A DNA stretch of 64,000 nt from Paracoccaceae bacterium. GTDB lineage: Bacteria > Pseudomonadota > Alphaproteobacteria > Rhodobacterales > Rhodobacteraceae. Positions within the stretch are counted from its first letter, which is position 1, and each line of letters starts with the position of its first letter. The stretch covers positions 62,001 to 126,000 of the forward strand of contig JACKKD010000003.1 of NCBI GenBank assembly GCA_020637675.1, given 5' to 3'. Shown here piece after piece: positions 1-7,396 of the stretch. Under the pieces are notes generated by a model. That model had not been told where the DNA came from, ran no database searches, and saw only the letters and a list, made by a program, of their open reading frames with translations. Both the position numbers and the translations under genes were made by a program.

Positions 1-786
1 GAAGGTCGGAATACCGAAGGTGGAGCCGGGGTTCGCCTTCAATGCCTTCGCCGCCCGGAAGGAGGCCACCGCAGCCGTGAGGTTGTGATGCCAGGGGCAG
101 GCATAGGTGTTGTATTCTTCGACGTTGAAGGTGTGATCCTCCCTGAGCACGAGCCCCTTCGCCGATCGGAAAAGCGCAATGCGGTCGATGCGGCGCCTGG
201 CCTTCGGCACATGTTCCTCGAACCGCCAGCGCAGACCGCCGAAGAAGTCGAGCTGCCGTTCCCTCGGATGCCCCGTTTCGGGGTCCGGCCGAGCAAGCGC
301 ATAGTAGCCCGAACCGTCGAGCATCGCCTCCTCGCGGCTGACTGCGTCAGGGTGGCGGCCAAGGTCTGGGGCGTAAAGATCGACGACATAGGCGAGCATG
401 GCGTCGCGTCGTTCCTCGGCGTGGAAAGCCAGCATCTCTCCCACCGTGCGGGTCTCGCAGAACGGGAAGAAGAGATACTCGGCGTTGTAGGCGTAGTAGA
501 ACCAGGTCTTCGCCGGCGCCGAGTCGATCACCGCGTTGACCGCCTCGGGGACGGCGCACCTTGCGAGCGTGTCGTGGCGGATCCAGGTCGCGGCCGCTGC
601 GACCTCCTCCGGGATCGGCAGGGCATCGGGAAGGAAGACCACGATCTCGCCGAAGCCGAGACCAGCGTGATGGGTCACGGTGGAGGCGATCTCCGCCTCG
701 TCCTCGACGAAGAGGAGCGCGACGGGACCCCTGGCGAGGTGCGCGGTGCCCCGTGTCAGGAAATCCTTGAGCGAGGCGTAGGTCAT
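1..786 (-). CDS. Partial glycosyltransferase-like protein, C-terminus beyond window
   Basis: Reads leftward from an ATG at 784-786 for 262 codons with no stop before the window edge, so the C-terminus is missing. Its start overlaps the stop of the upstream LysR gene as ATGA, implying translational coupling. Hydrophobic strands (VALLFVED, residues 22-29; EIVVFLP, 47-53) suggest an alpha/beta core. An aromatic-rich segment follows at 95-113, then CPWHHNLTAA at 230-239. Similar Rhodobacteraceae proteins are usually labelled glycosyltransferase family 2; that label is from memory and I see no decisive DxD motif. Its partner and substrate are unknown. The coding call is firm, the function tentative. 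Confidence 0.6.
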   Translation of the reverse strand, partial: MTYASLKDFLTRGTAHLARGPVALLFVEDEAEIASTVTHHAGLGFGEIVVFLPDALPIPEEVAAAATWIRHDTLARCAVPEAVNAVIDSAPAKTWFYYAYNAEYLFFPFCETRTVGEMLAFHAEERRDAMLAYVVDLYAPDLGRHPDAVSREEAMLDGSGYYALARPDPETGHPRERQLDFFGGLRWRFEEHVPKARRRIDRIALFRSAKGLVLREDHTFNVEEYNTYACPWHHNLTAAVASFRAAKALKANPGSTFGIPTF

Positions 787-1814
787 CGCGGCCGTCCGTT
801 TTCGTCGCGCGCGAAGGTCGGCGATGGCGGGACGGAATGCAATGCTTCCGTGCCGGGTCGGGCCGCCGCCTCCGTCTCGCCGGCATCGAGCGGTTCCAGA
901 GTTTCCGCCACGAGACCGCGCAGCCAGCGGTGGGCGGGTGCGCGCGAGGCACGGCGGTGCCATGCCATGAAGATCGTCGCCGCCGGAAGCGGCATCGGCG
1001 GAACGTAGACCCACAGACCCAGTCGCGGCGCCATTGCCTCGGCAAGCTGACGCGGCAGAAGCCCGACGAGGTCGCTCTCGGACACGGCCCGGCAGACACC
1101 GGAGAAGACCGGGACCGTCATCGCCACGCGCCGCTTGCGCCCGACCGCCGCAAGGGCGGCGTCGCCCATGGCGCTCACGCGCCCCTCTGGCGAGAAGAGC
1201 ACATGTCCCAGGTCGCAGAAAAGATCGGTGGGTACAACACCGCCCGGTGGCACGCCCTCGGCCGCAAGGCGCGGGTGCCCCGCCCGCGCGATCATCCGGA
1301 AACTTGAGCGAAACAGCCGCACGTGCTCGGTCCATTCGGGAAACGTCGTTTCGGGAATCAGGACGAGGTCGGCGCGCTGACGTTCGAGCGTGGCGACGTA
1401 GTTTTCGGGCACCAGATCGACCAGCTGGACGATGAGCGCAGGCGACTGCCGCGACACCGCGGCGCCGAGCGCGGGCATCAGCATCTCGGCGAAAAAGTCC
1501 GACCCGCCGATGCGGAAGGCGCCCGACGCCCGCGCCGGATCGAAGGCTTCGGGGCCGGCGATGAGGCCCTCGGTCCGGTCGAGGATCTCCCGCAGCGGAG
1601 TCTCCAGGCTCAGCGCATGGTCGGTTGGCACCAGCCGCTGGCCCTGGCGTACGAAGAGTGGATCGCCGAGCGCGTGACGGAGGCGTCCGAGCGCGGCCGA
1701 GGTCGCGGGCTGCGATAGCCCGACCCGCGCCGCAGCCCGTGTCACGGAGCCTTCGCGCAACAGCGCGTCGAGCACGCGGAGGAGATTGAGGTCGAAGGTT
1801 GATATATTCGTCAT
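783..1814 (-). CDS. LysR-family transcriptional regulator
   Basis: A 343-residue LysR regulator. The N-terminal winged helix-turn-helix is clear (LNLLRVLDALL from residue 9, then VTRAAARVGLSQPATSAALGRL-type helices, then DPLFVRQGQRLVPT). The rest is a LysR substrate-binding domain with its own effector pocket. The ATG at 1814 is chosen because LysR proteins normally begin a few residues before this helix. It is divergent from the cupin gene at 1905, the classic LysR arrangement, so that gene is a candidate target. Its TGA overlaps the ATG of the downstream glycosyltransferase-like gene. The predicted promoter lies so close to the ATG that the message may be leaderless. The effector is unknown. 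Confidence 0.85.
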   Translation of the reverse strand: MTNISTFDLNLLRVLDALLREGSVTRAAARVGLSQPATSAALGRLRHALGDPLFVRQGQRLVPTDHALSLETPLREILDRTEGLIAGPEAFDPARASGAFRIGGSDFFAEMLMPALGAAVSRQSPALIVQLVDLVPENYVATLERQRADLVLIPETTFPEWTEHVRLFRSSFRMIARAGHPRLAAEGVPPGGVVPTDLFCDLGHVLFSPEGRVSAMGDAALAAVGRKRRVAMTVPVFSGVCRAVSESDLVGLLPRQLAEAMAPRLGLWVYVPPMPLPAATIFMAWHRRASRAPAHRWLRGLVAETLEPLDAGETEAAARPGTEALHSVPPSPTFARDENGRPR

Positions 1815-1820
1815 GTGAAT

Positions 1821-1849
1821 ATTAAACCTACAATCAATCGTTTGGTCAA
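1821..1849 (-). promoter_or_regulatory. Sigma70-like promoter of the LysR gene
   Basis: On the minus strand TTGACC (1844-1849) and TTTAAT (1821-1826) are separated by 17 bp, close to the -35/-10 consensus. Transcription would start about at the ATG at 1814. An ATTC-N7-GAAT inverted repeat (1806-1820) overlaps the start codon and could be an autoregulatory site, which is weaker evidence. Confidence 0.5.
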
Positions 1850-1904
1850 ATGAATGTAGTGGGGCCATTCTCGCCGCATCCGATGCGCGACATGGAGAAG
1901 AACG

Positions 1905-2360
1905 ATGCTCGACGCGACCCCCGCCACCCTCGGCCCCGGCACGATCGACTGGAACGCCACCCTCTACCGCACCCTCTTGTCCCCCGCCGACACCGGCGGC
2001 GCCATGTCCATCGTGGACAGCCTCTCGCCCGCGGGCTCCGGGCCGCCCCGCCATATCCACCATGCCGAGGACGAGACATTCGTGATCCTCACCGGCACGG
2101 TGACCTTCTGGCTGGAGGGCGAGACCTTCACCCGCGGACCCGGAACGAGCGTCTATGTTCCGCGCGGGCGGGAACACACGTTCCGCGTGGCCGGTGACGC
2201 GCCGTCGCGGCACCTCGTCATTCTCACCCCCGGCGGGTTCGAGGGCTTCTTCGCCGACATGGCGCGTGGTCGCTGCCGCATCCCCGAGGACATGCCGGCG
2301 ATCCTGGACTCGGCCGCGCGCCATAACCTGACGTTCACCGGCCCGCCTCTCTCCGCCTGA
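1905..2360 (+). CDS. Cupin-domain protein
   Basis: A 151-residue single-domain cupin. The first cupin motif is visible as PRHIHHAEDETFVILTG (about residues 46-62: metal ligands His, His and Glu in the spacing HxHxxxxExF). The second is near PRGREHTFRV, which supplies the later His. The barrel is the size of small quercetinase-like or ectoine-synthase-like cupins, but nothing fixes a substrate. It has no signal peptide and is probably cytoplasmic. It is divergent from the LysR gene and alone on its strand, so LysR control is the simplest reading. A metal-dependent enzyme or small-molecule binding role is inferred. Confidence 0.75.
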   Translation: MLDATPATLGPGTIDWNATLYRTLLSPADTGGAMSIVDSLSPAGSGPPRHIHHAEDETFVILTGTVTFWLEGETFTRGPGTSVYVPRGREHTFRVAGDAPSRHLVILTPGGFEGFFADMARGRCRIPEDMPAILDSAARHNLTFTGPPLSA

Positions 2361-2433
2361 GCGGTTGCCGGGCGGGCGGGTTCGGGTGTAGGAAGCGGGC
2401 CGCGAAGCCGCGCCAGCCCGAAAGCGATCCACC

Positions 2434-3744
2434 GTGACCAAGAAGCTCTACATCAAGACCTACGGCTGTCAGATGAACGTCTACGACAGCGAACGTATGG
2501 CCGAGGCGCTTGGCGCGGAAGGTTACGTCACGACCGAGGTGGCCGAGGAAGCGGACATGGTCCTGCTCAACACGTGCCATATCCGCGAAAAGGCGGCCGA
2601 GAAGGTGTATTCCGACCTCGGGCGGCTGAAGCCGCTGAAGGCGGCGAAACCCGGCCTGACGATCGGCGTGGCGGGCTGCGTGGCGCAGGCCGAGGGCGGG
2701 GAGATCCTGCGGCGGATGCCGCTCGTCGATCTCGTGGTGGGGCCGCAGAGCTACCATCGCCTGCCCGCCATGGCGAAGAAGGCCGAGGCCGGGGAAAAGA
2801 CGGTCGATACCGACTTCCCCGAGGAGGACAAGTTCGACCATCTGCCAGACCGGCCGAAAGCGGTGGCGCGGCCGACCGCCTTCCTTACCGTGCAGGAGGG
2901 CTGCGACAAGTTCTGTGCCTTCTGCGTCGTGCCCTACACCCGCGGCGCGGAAGTCAGCCGGTCGGCAGACCGGGTGCTGTCGGAAGCGCGCGGTCTTGCC
3001 GAAAGGGGTGTGCGCGAGATCACGCTCCTTGGCCAGAACGTGAACGGCTATCACGGCGCGGGGCATGATGGCGACTGGTCGCTCGCGCGGCTGGTGCGCG
3101 AAATGGCCAGGATCGACGGACTGGAGCGCATCCGCTACACGACCTCGCACCCCAACGACATGTCGGACGACCTCATCGCCGCTCATGGCGAGGAGAGGAA
3201 GCTCATGCCCTACCTGCACCTGCCGGTGCAGTCGGGGTCCGACCGCATCCTGAAGGCGATGGCGCGCAAGCACCGGGCAGAGGACTACCTGCGGATCGTC
3301 GAGAAGATTCGGGCCGCGCGCCCCGACATGATGCTCTCGGGCGACTTCATCGTCGGCTTCCCCGGCGAGACTGAGGCAGATTTCGACGCCACGCTCGACC
3401 TGATCCGCACGGTGAATTACGGCATGGCCTATTCGTTCAAGTATTCCGCCCGTCCGGGCACGCCGGCGGCGGAAAGGACGCCGGTGCCGGCCGAAGTTGC
3501 CGACGAACGGCTTCAGACGCTGCAGGCGCTCCTGACAGGGCAGCAGCGCGCGGCGCAGATGGCAATGATCGGGCGCGAGGTCTCGGTTCTCTTCGAGAAA
3601 CCCGGGCGGCTCCAGGGCCAGATGGTCGGTAAGTCGGACTACCTGCACGCCGTGCATGTAAGGACGGAGGCCACCCCCGGCACCATCGCACGGGTGAGAA
3701 TCACCGCCTCCGCCCCCAACTCGCTTGCCGGTGAGGTCGCCTGA
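2434..3744 (+). CDS. miaB: tRNA-2-methylthio-N6-dimethylallyladenosine synthase MiaB
   Basis: Radical-SAM methylthiotransferase that adds the 2-methylthio group to N6-isopentenyladenosine-37 of tRNAs reading UNN codons. The 436-residue product shows the N-terminal UPF0004 cysteines (C12 in YGCQMN, C48 in NTCHIREKA, C82 in GCVAQ) for one 4Fe-4S cluster. The radical-SAM CxxxCxxC is at C157, C161 and C164 (GCDKFCAFC), and there is a C-terminal TRAM domain. GTG is taken as start because the protein then begins at the conserved KKLYIKTYGCQMN. It leads the miaB-phoH-ybeY cluster typical of alphaproteobacteria, here interrupted by two envelope-protein genes. Confidence 0.95.
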   Translation: MTKKLYIKTYGCQMNVYDSERMAEALGAEGYVTTEVAEEADMVLLNTCHIREKAAEKVYSDLGRLKPLKAAKPGLTIGVAGCVAQAEGGEILRRMPLVDLVVGPQSYHRLPAMAKKAEAGEKTVDTDFPEEDKFDHLPDRPKAVARPTAFLTVQEGCDKFCAFCVVPYTRGAEVSRSADRVLSEARGLAERGVREITLLGQNVNGYHGAGHDGDWSLARLVREMARIDGLERIRYTTSHPNDMSDDLIAAHGEERKLMPYLHLPVQSGSDRILKAMARKHRAEDYLRIVEKIRAARPDMMLSGDFIVGFPGETEADFDATLDLIRTVNYGMAYSFKYSARPGTPAAERTPVPAEVADERLQTLQALLTGQQRAAQMAMIGREVSVLFEKPGRLQGQMVGKSDYLHAVHVRTEATPGTIARVRITASAPNSLAGEVA

Positions 3745-3942
3745 CCGGCTGGCGCTGCGGGGGCTATTGTTGGTCGGACGCAAAAAGATCGCCCATCCGC
3801 ATCCTTTTCTGTTTCCCCTTGAATAACAATGATTTCACAATCGTCGGGTTCGGTCCGCGGCACTCTCTGCTATCATGGTCACCGGGTGACGAAGGGACCG
3901 GCCGCCCTGTCAGCGGCCTTCCCGCAAGGTTTGGGGGTTGGG

Positions 3943-4515
3943 GTGAGGGTTCCAAGAACGGCTGTGGCGCGGGCTTTGGCCTGCGCATTTCTCTGGGCAT
4001 CCGCGGCGGCGCCGGCCGCGGCGCAAAGCGAACGGATTCCGGCCGAACGCTACCGGCCGGCTCTGGCCCAGACACCGGACGGCTGCCAGGTCTGGATGAT
4101 CGACGACGGCTGGGAAGGCTATGCCTGGAACAGGACCGACCGGAACGGCAAGCCCGTCTGCATGAAGGTCGAGACCTGCCTCGTCGCCAGCGCCGACACG
4201 CTCTTCGCCACCGATAGCGCCACCGTCCGCCCGGCCGAGGCCGATCGGCTCAGGTCCTTCTTCCGGCAGGAGGGCGTCTGGTCCTACGGCATTCACGGCC
4301 ATACCGACTCGCGCGCTTCGGACGAATACAACATGCGCCTGTCGCAACGCCGGGCGAACGCAGTCGCGAAAATCGCGCTCGCCGCCGGTGCGCGGGTGGC
4401 CTCGGCCAACGGCTTCGGCGAAAGGATACCCGTCGCTTCCAACGCCACCTCTGCCGGGATGCAGAAGAACCGGCGGGTGGAGATTGTCTGCTACCGCGAG
4501 ATCGGGAGGTACTGA
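3943..4515 (+). CDS. Secreted OmpA-family protein with N-terminal PDGC module
   Basis: A 190-residue exported protein. Starting at GTG 3943 gives a clean signal peptide (MRVPRTAVARALACAFLWAS to AAAQ, cleavage near residue 28). An in-frame ATG at 3829 would bury that signal behind 38 unlikely residues. Residues 44-75 form a small module PDGCQVWMIDDGWEGY closed by Cys73. Residues 84-186 are an OmpA C-terminal-like domain (GIHGHTDSRASDEYNMRLSQRRA), the fold that binds peptidoglycan diaminopimelate. The same PDGC module occurs in the lipoprotein encoded one base downstream, so the two probably act together in the envelope. The role is unknown. Confidence 0.8.
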   Translation: MRVPRTAVARALACAFLWASAAAPAAAQSERIPAERYRPALAQTPDGCQVWMIDDGWEGYAWNRTDRNGKPVCMKVETCLVASADTLFATDSATVRPAEADRLRSFFRQEGVWSYGIHGHTDSRASDEYNMRLSQRRANAVAKIALAAGARVASANGFGERIPVASNATSAGMQKNRRVEIVCYREIGRY

Positions 4516-4516
4516 G

Positions 4517-4807
4517 ATGGGCGCGCGCATCCTGATCCTCGGCACGGCCATCACGCTTTCGGCCTGCGTCAAGACCGACCACAGCGTGGACCGTTTCATC
4601 GACAGCGGACAGTTGGCGCAGAAGGTGAAGTGGGGCATCTACGTCGATCCGGACGGCTGCGACGTCTGGATGGCAGACGACGGGATCGAGGGCTATTCGG
4701 TCCTGCGTCTCGACCCCCGGACGGGAGAGCGGGTCTGTTCGGGCGTGCTGCCCAAGGGTTATGCAGCGGGCCACAAGCGCGGCTCGGCCATTCCCGATCC
4801 GATCTGA
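4517..4807 (+). CDS. Small lipoprotein carrying the same PDGC module
   Basis: A 96-residue predicted lipoprotein. MGARILILGTAITLSAC is a short signal with lipobox LSAC and lipidated Cys17. The mature part contains DPDGCDVWMADDGIEGY (residues 44-60) closed by Cys74, matching the module in the OmpA-like protein encoded immediately upstream. The two cysteines about 26 residues apart probably form a disulfide. The gene starts one base after the upstream TGA, with GGGAGG about 6 bases before the ATG, so the two are co-translated. No known family is recognised; a paired envelope function is inferred. Confidence 0.75.
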   Translation: MGARILILGTAITLSACVKTDHSVDRFIDSGQLAQKVKWGIYVDPDGCDVWMADDGIEGYSVLRLDPRTGERVCSGVLPKGYAAGHKRGSAIPDPI

Positions 4808-4956
4808 TCCGACCGGAAATCGTGCAGAACCGGCGGCAGGGAATGGCCGCCAGCAATTCTTTTCACCGGGCGCCACAATTCTGTGCTGGTCTCTTGCTTT
4901 GATGCTGAGGGAGAGTCACCATCTTTTGCAGGACCGCTTCCTTAGAGGAGACTTGC

Positions 4957-5976
4957 TTGGGCATCAGCGCCTTGACCCCGCCGCCGCGTCCCGAAGACCT
5001 GCACGAGACATTGCTGGAATTCGCCGACAATCGCTTGCTGATCGACCTGTGCGGAGAGTTCGACCGCAATCTGGCGCAGATCGAACACCAGCTCGGGGTC
5101 CATATCCTCAGACGCGGCAACCAGGTTGCCGTGGTGGGGCCAAGCGAGGCGCGGGCCCGGGCGGCGAATGTCCTGACCAATCTCTATGCCCGGCTTCAGA
5201 CGGGGCGGCCCATCGACGCGGGCGAGATCGACGGCGCGATCCGCATGGGCGAAGGCGGGCGGCTCGACCCGCCGAGCCTCGATGAGCAGCTCGAGATGTT
5301 CGCGGGCGGCCGCTATGAAATCCGCACCCGCAAGAAGCAGGTGGAGCCGAGGACCGAAGCACAGAAGGCCTACGTCAAGAACCTCTTTTCCAACGAGCTT
5401 GCCTTCGGCATCGGCCCGGCGGGCACCGGAAAGACCTATCTCGCCGTCGCGGTGGGCGTGACGATGATGATCGGCGGCCATGTGGACAGGATCGTGCTCA
5501 GCCGCCCGGCCGTGGAGGCCGGCGAACGGCTCGGCTTCCTGCCCGGCGACATGAAGGAGAAGGTCGATCCCTACATGCAGCCGCTCTACGACGCGCTGAA
5601 CGACTTCCTGCCCGCCAAGCAGGTGCAGAAGCTGATCGAGGAAAAGCGGATCGAGATCGCGCCGCTGGCCTTCATGCGGGGCCGGACGCTCGCGAATGCC
5701 TTCGTCGTGCTCGACGAGGCGCAGAACGCCACGACCATGCAGATGAAGATGTTCCTGACCCGGCTCGGCGAGGGCAGCCGCATGGTTGTCACCGGCGACC
5801 GCACGCAGGTTGACCTGCCGAAAGGCACCGCCTCGGGCCTGGTCGATGCCGAGCGCATCCTGAAGGACGTGAGGGGCGTGAGCTTCAACTACTTCACCGC
5901 AAAGGACGTCGTGCGCCACCCGCTTGTCGCCCGCATCATCGAGGCCTATGACCGCGACGATGGAGCCGCTGGTTGA
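4957..5976 (+). CDS. phoH: PhoH-family ATPase (YbeZ type)
   Basis: A 339-residue PhoH-like NTPase related to E. coli YbeZ, a predicted RNA-linked ATPase that works with YbeY in RNA and ribosome metabolism. An N-terminal KH-like region precedes the P-loop GPAGTGKT (153-160) and the Walker B FVVLDEAQN (about 250-258); GDRTQVDLP follows. TTG at 4957 is taken as start because AGAGGAG sits 6 bases upstream and no good ATG is near. The 149 bp before it show no clear promoter. The ybeY start lies inside its 3' end, the conserved phoH-ybeY pairing. Confidence 0.9.
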   Translation: MGISALTPPPRPEDLHETLLEFADNRLLIDLCGEFDRNLAQIEHQLGVHILRRGNQVAVVGPSEARARAANVLTNLYARLQTGRPIDAGEIDGAIRMGEGGRLDPPSLDEQLEMFAGGRYEIRTRKKQVEPRTEAQKAYVKNLFSNELAFGIGPAGTGKTYLAVAVGVTMMIGGHVDRIVLSRPAVEAGERLGFLPGDMKEKVDPYMQPLYDALNDFLPAKQVQKLIEEKRIEIAPLAFMRGRTLANAFVVLDEAQNATTMQMKMFLTRLGEGSRMVVTGDRTQVDLPKGTASGLVDAERILKDVRGVSFNYFTAKDVVRHPLVARIIEAYDRDDGAAG

Positions 5977-6466
5977 AACCCTGACGGAGGACCCGCGCTG
6001 GGAGGCGTTCGGGCTCGGCGCGATGGCCGACGGGGCGGCATGTGCTGTTCTCGCCGATCAGGGCCTGCCGGCAGAGGGGTTCCTCGTCAGCCTCCTCGGC
6101 TGCTCGGACGCCCGCATCGCCGAGCTGAACGCGGACTTCCGCGGCAAGCCGCAACCGACCAATGTGCTCTCCTGGCCCTCGGACGAACGCGGCGCCGAGG
6201 CGGACGGCGGTGCCCCCTCACGACCGGACCCGGGGACCGTCGACATGCCCGAAGAGCTTGGCGACATCGCCATTGCGTGGGAAACCTGCGCGCGCGAAGC
6301 GGAGGATCAGGGCAAGCGGATGGTCGACCATGTGACGCACCTTCTTGTGCATGGGCTGTTGCATCTGCTGGGCTATGACCACCTGCGTGACGGCGATGCC
6401 GCGTTGATGGAGGCCGCCGAAGTGCGCATACTTGCAAAACTGGGTCTCGCCGACCCATATGAGTGA
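5948..6466 (+). CDS. ybeY: Endoribonuclease YbeY
   Basis: Zinc-dependent endoribonuclease of 172 residues involved in 16S rRNA 3' maturation and ribosome quality control. The signature HGLLHLLGYDH is present, with zinc ligands His135, His139 and His145 in HxxxHxxxxxH spacing. Other conserved blocks are FRGKPQPTNVLSWP and ELGDIAIAWE. ATG 5948 is chosen, overlapping the end of phoH by 29 bases; ATG 5960 is a close alternative. The gene is co-transcribed with phoH and the CorC-like gene. Confidence 0.92.
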   Translation: MTATMEPLVETLTEDPRWEAFGLGAMADGAACAVLADQGLPAEGFLVSLLGCSDARIAELNADFRGKPQPTNVLSWPSDERGAEADGGAPSRPDPGTVDMPEELGDIAIAWETCAREAEDQGKRMVDHVTHLLVHGLLHLLGYDHLRDGDAALMEAAEVRILAKLGLADPYE

Positions 6467-6506
6467 ACCGGCGCGGCAGCCGCTGCCGGCAACCTGGAAA
6501 GGACCA

Positions 6507-7394
6507 ATGGGCGACAGCTTGGACGGGTCTACGGTGGCGCAGGAGGCGCCTGACCCTTCGGACAGTAGCGGGCAGCGCGGCTTCTTTGGCCGGATCATGG
6601 ATGCCCTCTCTCCTTCGGAAAATGACCGCGACGAAACCGCCGCAGTGGTCGCCGACGTGCCCCACCCGGCCCAGGCCGCGCCGCTTCCCGGTATCGGCAA
6701 TCTTCGCCGCATGCGGGTCGAGGATGTGGCGATCCCCAAGGCCGAGATCGTGGCGGTGCCGGTCAACGTACCCCTCGACGACCTCGTGGGCACGTTCCGC
6801 GAAAGCGGATTTTCGCGTCTGCCGGTGTTCAAGGGCACGCTCGACAGCCCGATCGGCCTCATCCATCTCAAGGATCTCGCGCTGAACCAGGCGTTCACGG
6901 ACCCGAAGCCGCGCTACAACCTCCGCAAGATGCTGCGTCCGCTTCTCTATGCGCCGCCGTCCATGCCGATCGGCGTCCTTCTGCAGAAGATGCAGACCGA
7001 ACGCATCCACATGGCCCTCGTGATCGACGAATACGGCGGGGTAGACGGGCTGGTGACGCTCGAAGACCTCGTGGAGACGGTGATCGGCGAGATCGAGGAC
7101 GAACACGACACCTCCGAAGACGGGCTCTGGCACGAGGAGAAGCCGGGGCAATACATCGTCCAGGCCCGTGCGCCGCTCGCAGAGTTCGAGGCCGAGATCG
7201 GCCTGAAGCTTGCCGCACCGGAGGAGGACGCCGAGATCGACACGCTCGGGGGGTTCGTCTTCATGCTGTTCGGCCGGGTGCCCGCGCGCGGCGAGGTGAT
7301 CCCGCACGAGAGCGGCACCGAGTTCGAGGTCATGGACGCCGATCCCCGCCGGATCAAGCGGCTGAGGGTGCGCCTGCCGCAGGCGAAACCCTGA
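6507..7394 (+). CDS. corC: CorC/TlyC-type protein with CBS pair and transporter-associated domain
   Basis: A 295-residue soluble protein of the CorC/YbeX family. It has two CBS motifs (VAIPKAEIVAVPVNVPLDDL onward, and the stretch ending ALVIDEYGGVDGLVTLEDLVE) and a C-terminal CorC_HlyC domain (AEIDTLGGFVFMLFGRVPARGEV). Family members are linked to magnesium/cobalt efflux and, by position next to ybeY-lnt, to envelope or ribosome homeostasis; the biochemical role is not settled. ATG 6507 (MGDSLDGS) follows GGAAAGGA and resembles related proteins as I recall them. ATG 6459, overlapping the ybeY stop, is the in-frame alternative adding 16 residues. Confidence 0.88.
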   Translation: MGDSLDGSTVAQEAPDPSDSSGQRGFFGRIMDALSPSENDRDETAAVVADVPHPAQAAPLPGIGNLRRMRVEDVAIPKAEIVAVPVNVPLDDLVGTFRESGFSRLPVFKGTLDSPIGLIHLKDLALNQAFTDPKPRYNLRKMLRPLLYAPPSMPIGVLLQKMQTERIHMALVIDEYGGVDGLVTLEDLVETVIGEIEDEHDTSEDGLWHEEKPGQYIVQARAPLAEFEAEIGLKLAAPEEDAEIDTLGGFVFMLFGRVPARGEVIPHESGTEFEVMDADPRRIKRLRVRLPQAKP

Positions 7395-7396
7395 TC

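Noticed and set aside
85..1008. 307-codon plus-strand frame at the left edge
   Set aside because: Opposes the open glycosyltransferase-like frame and the LysR gene, both with coherent protein features.
3829..3942. Upstream in-frame ATG for the OmpA-like gene
   Set aside because: It would place 38 residues before an obvious signal peptide; GTG 3943 is favoured.
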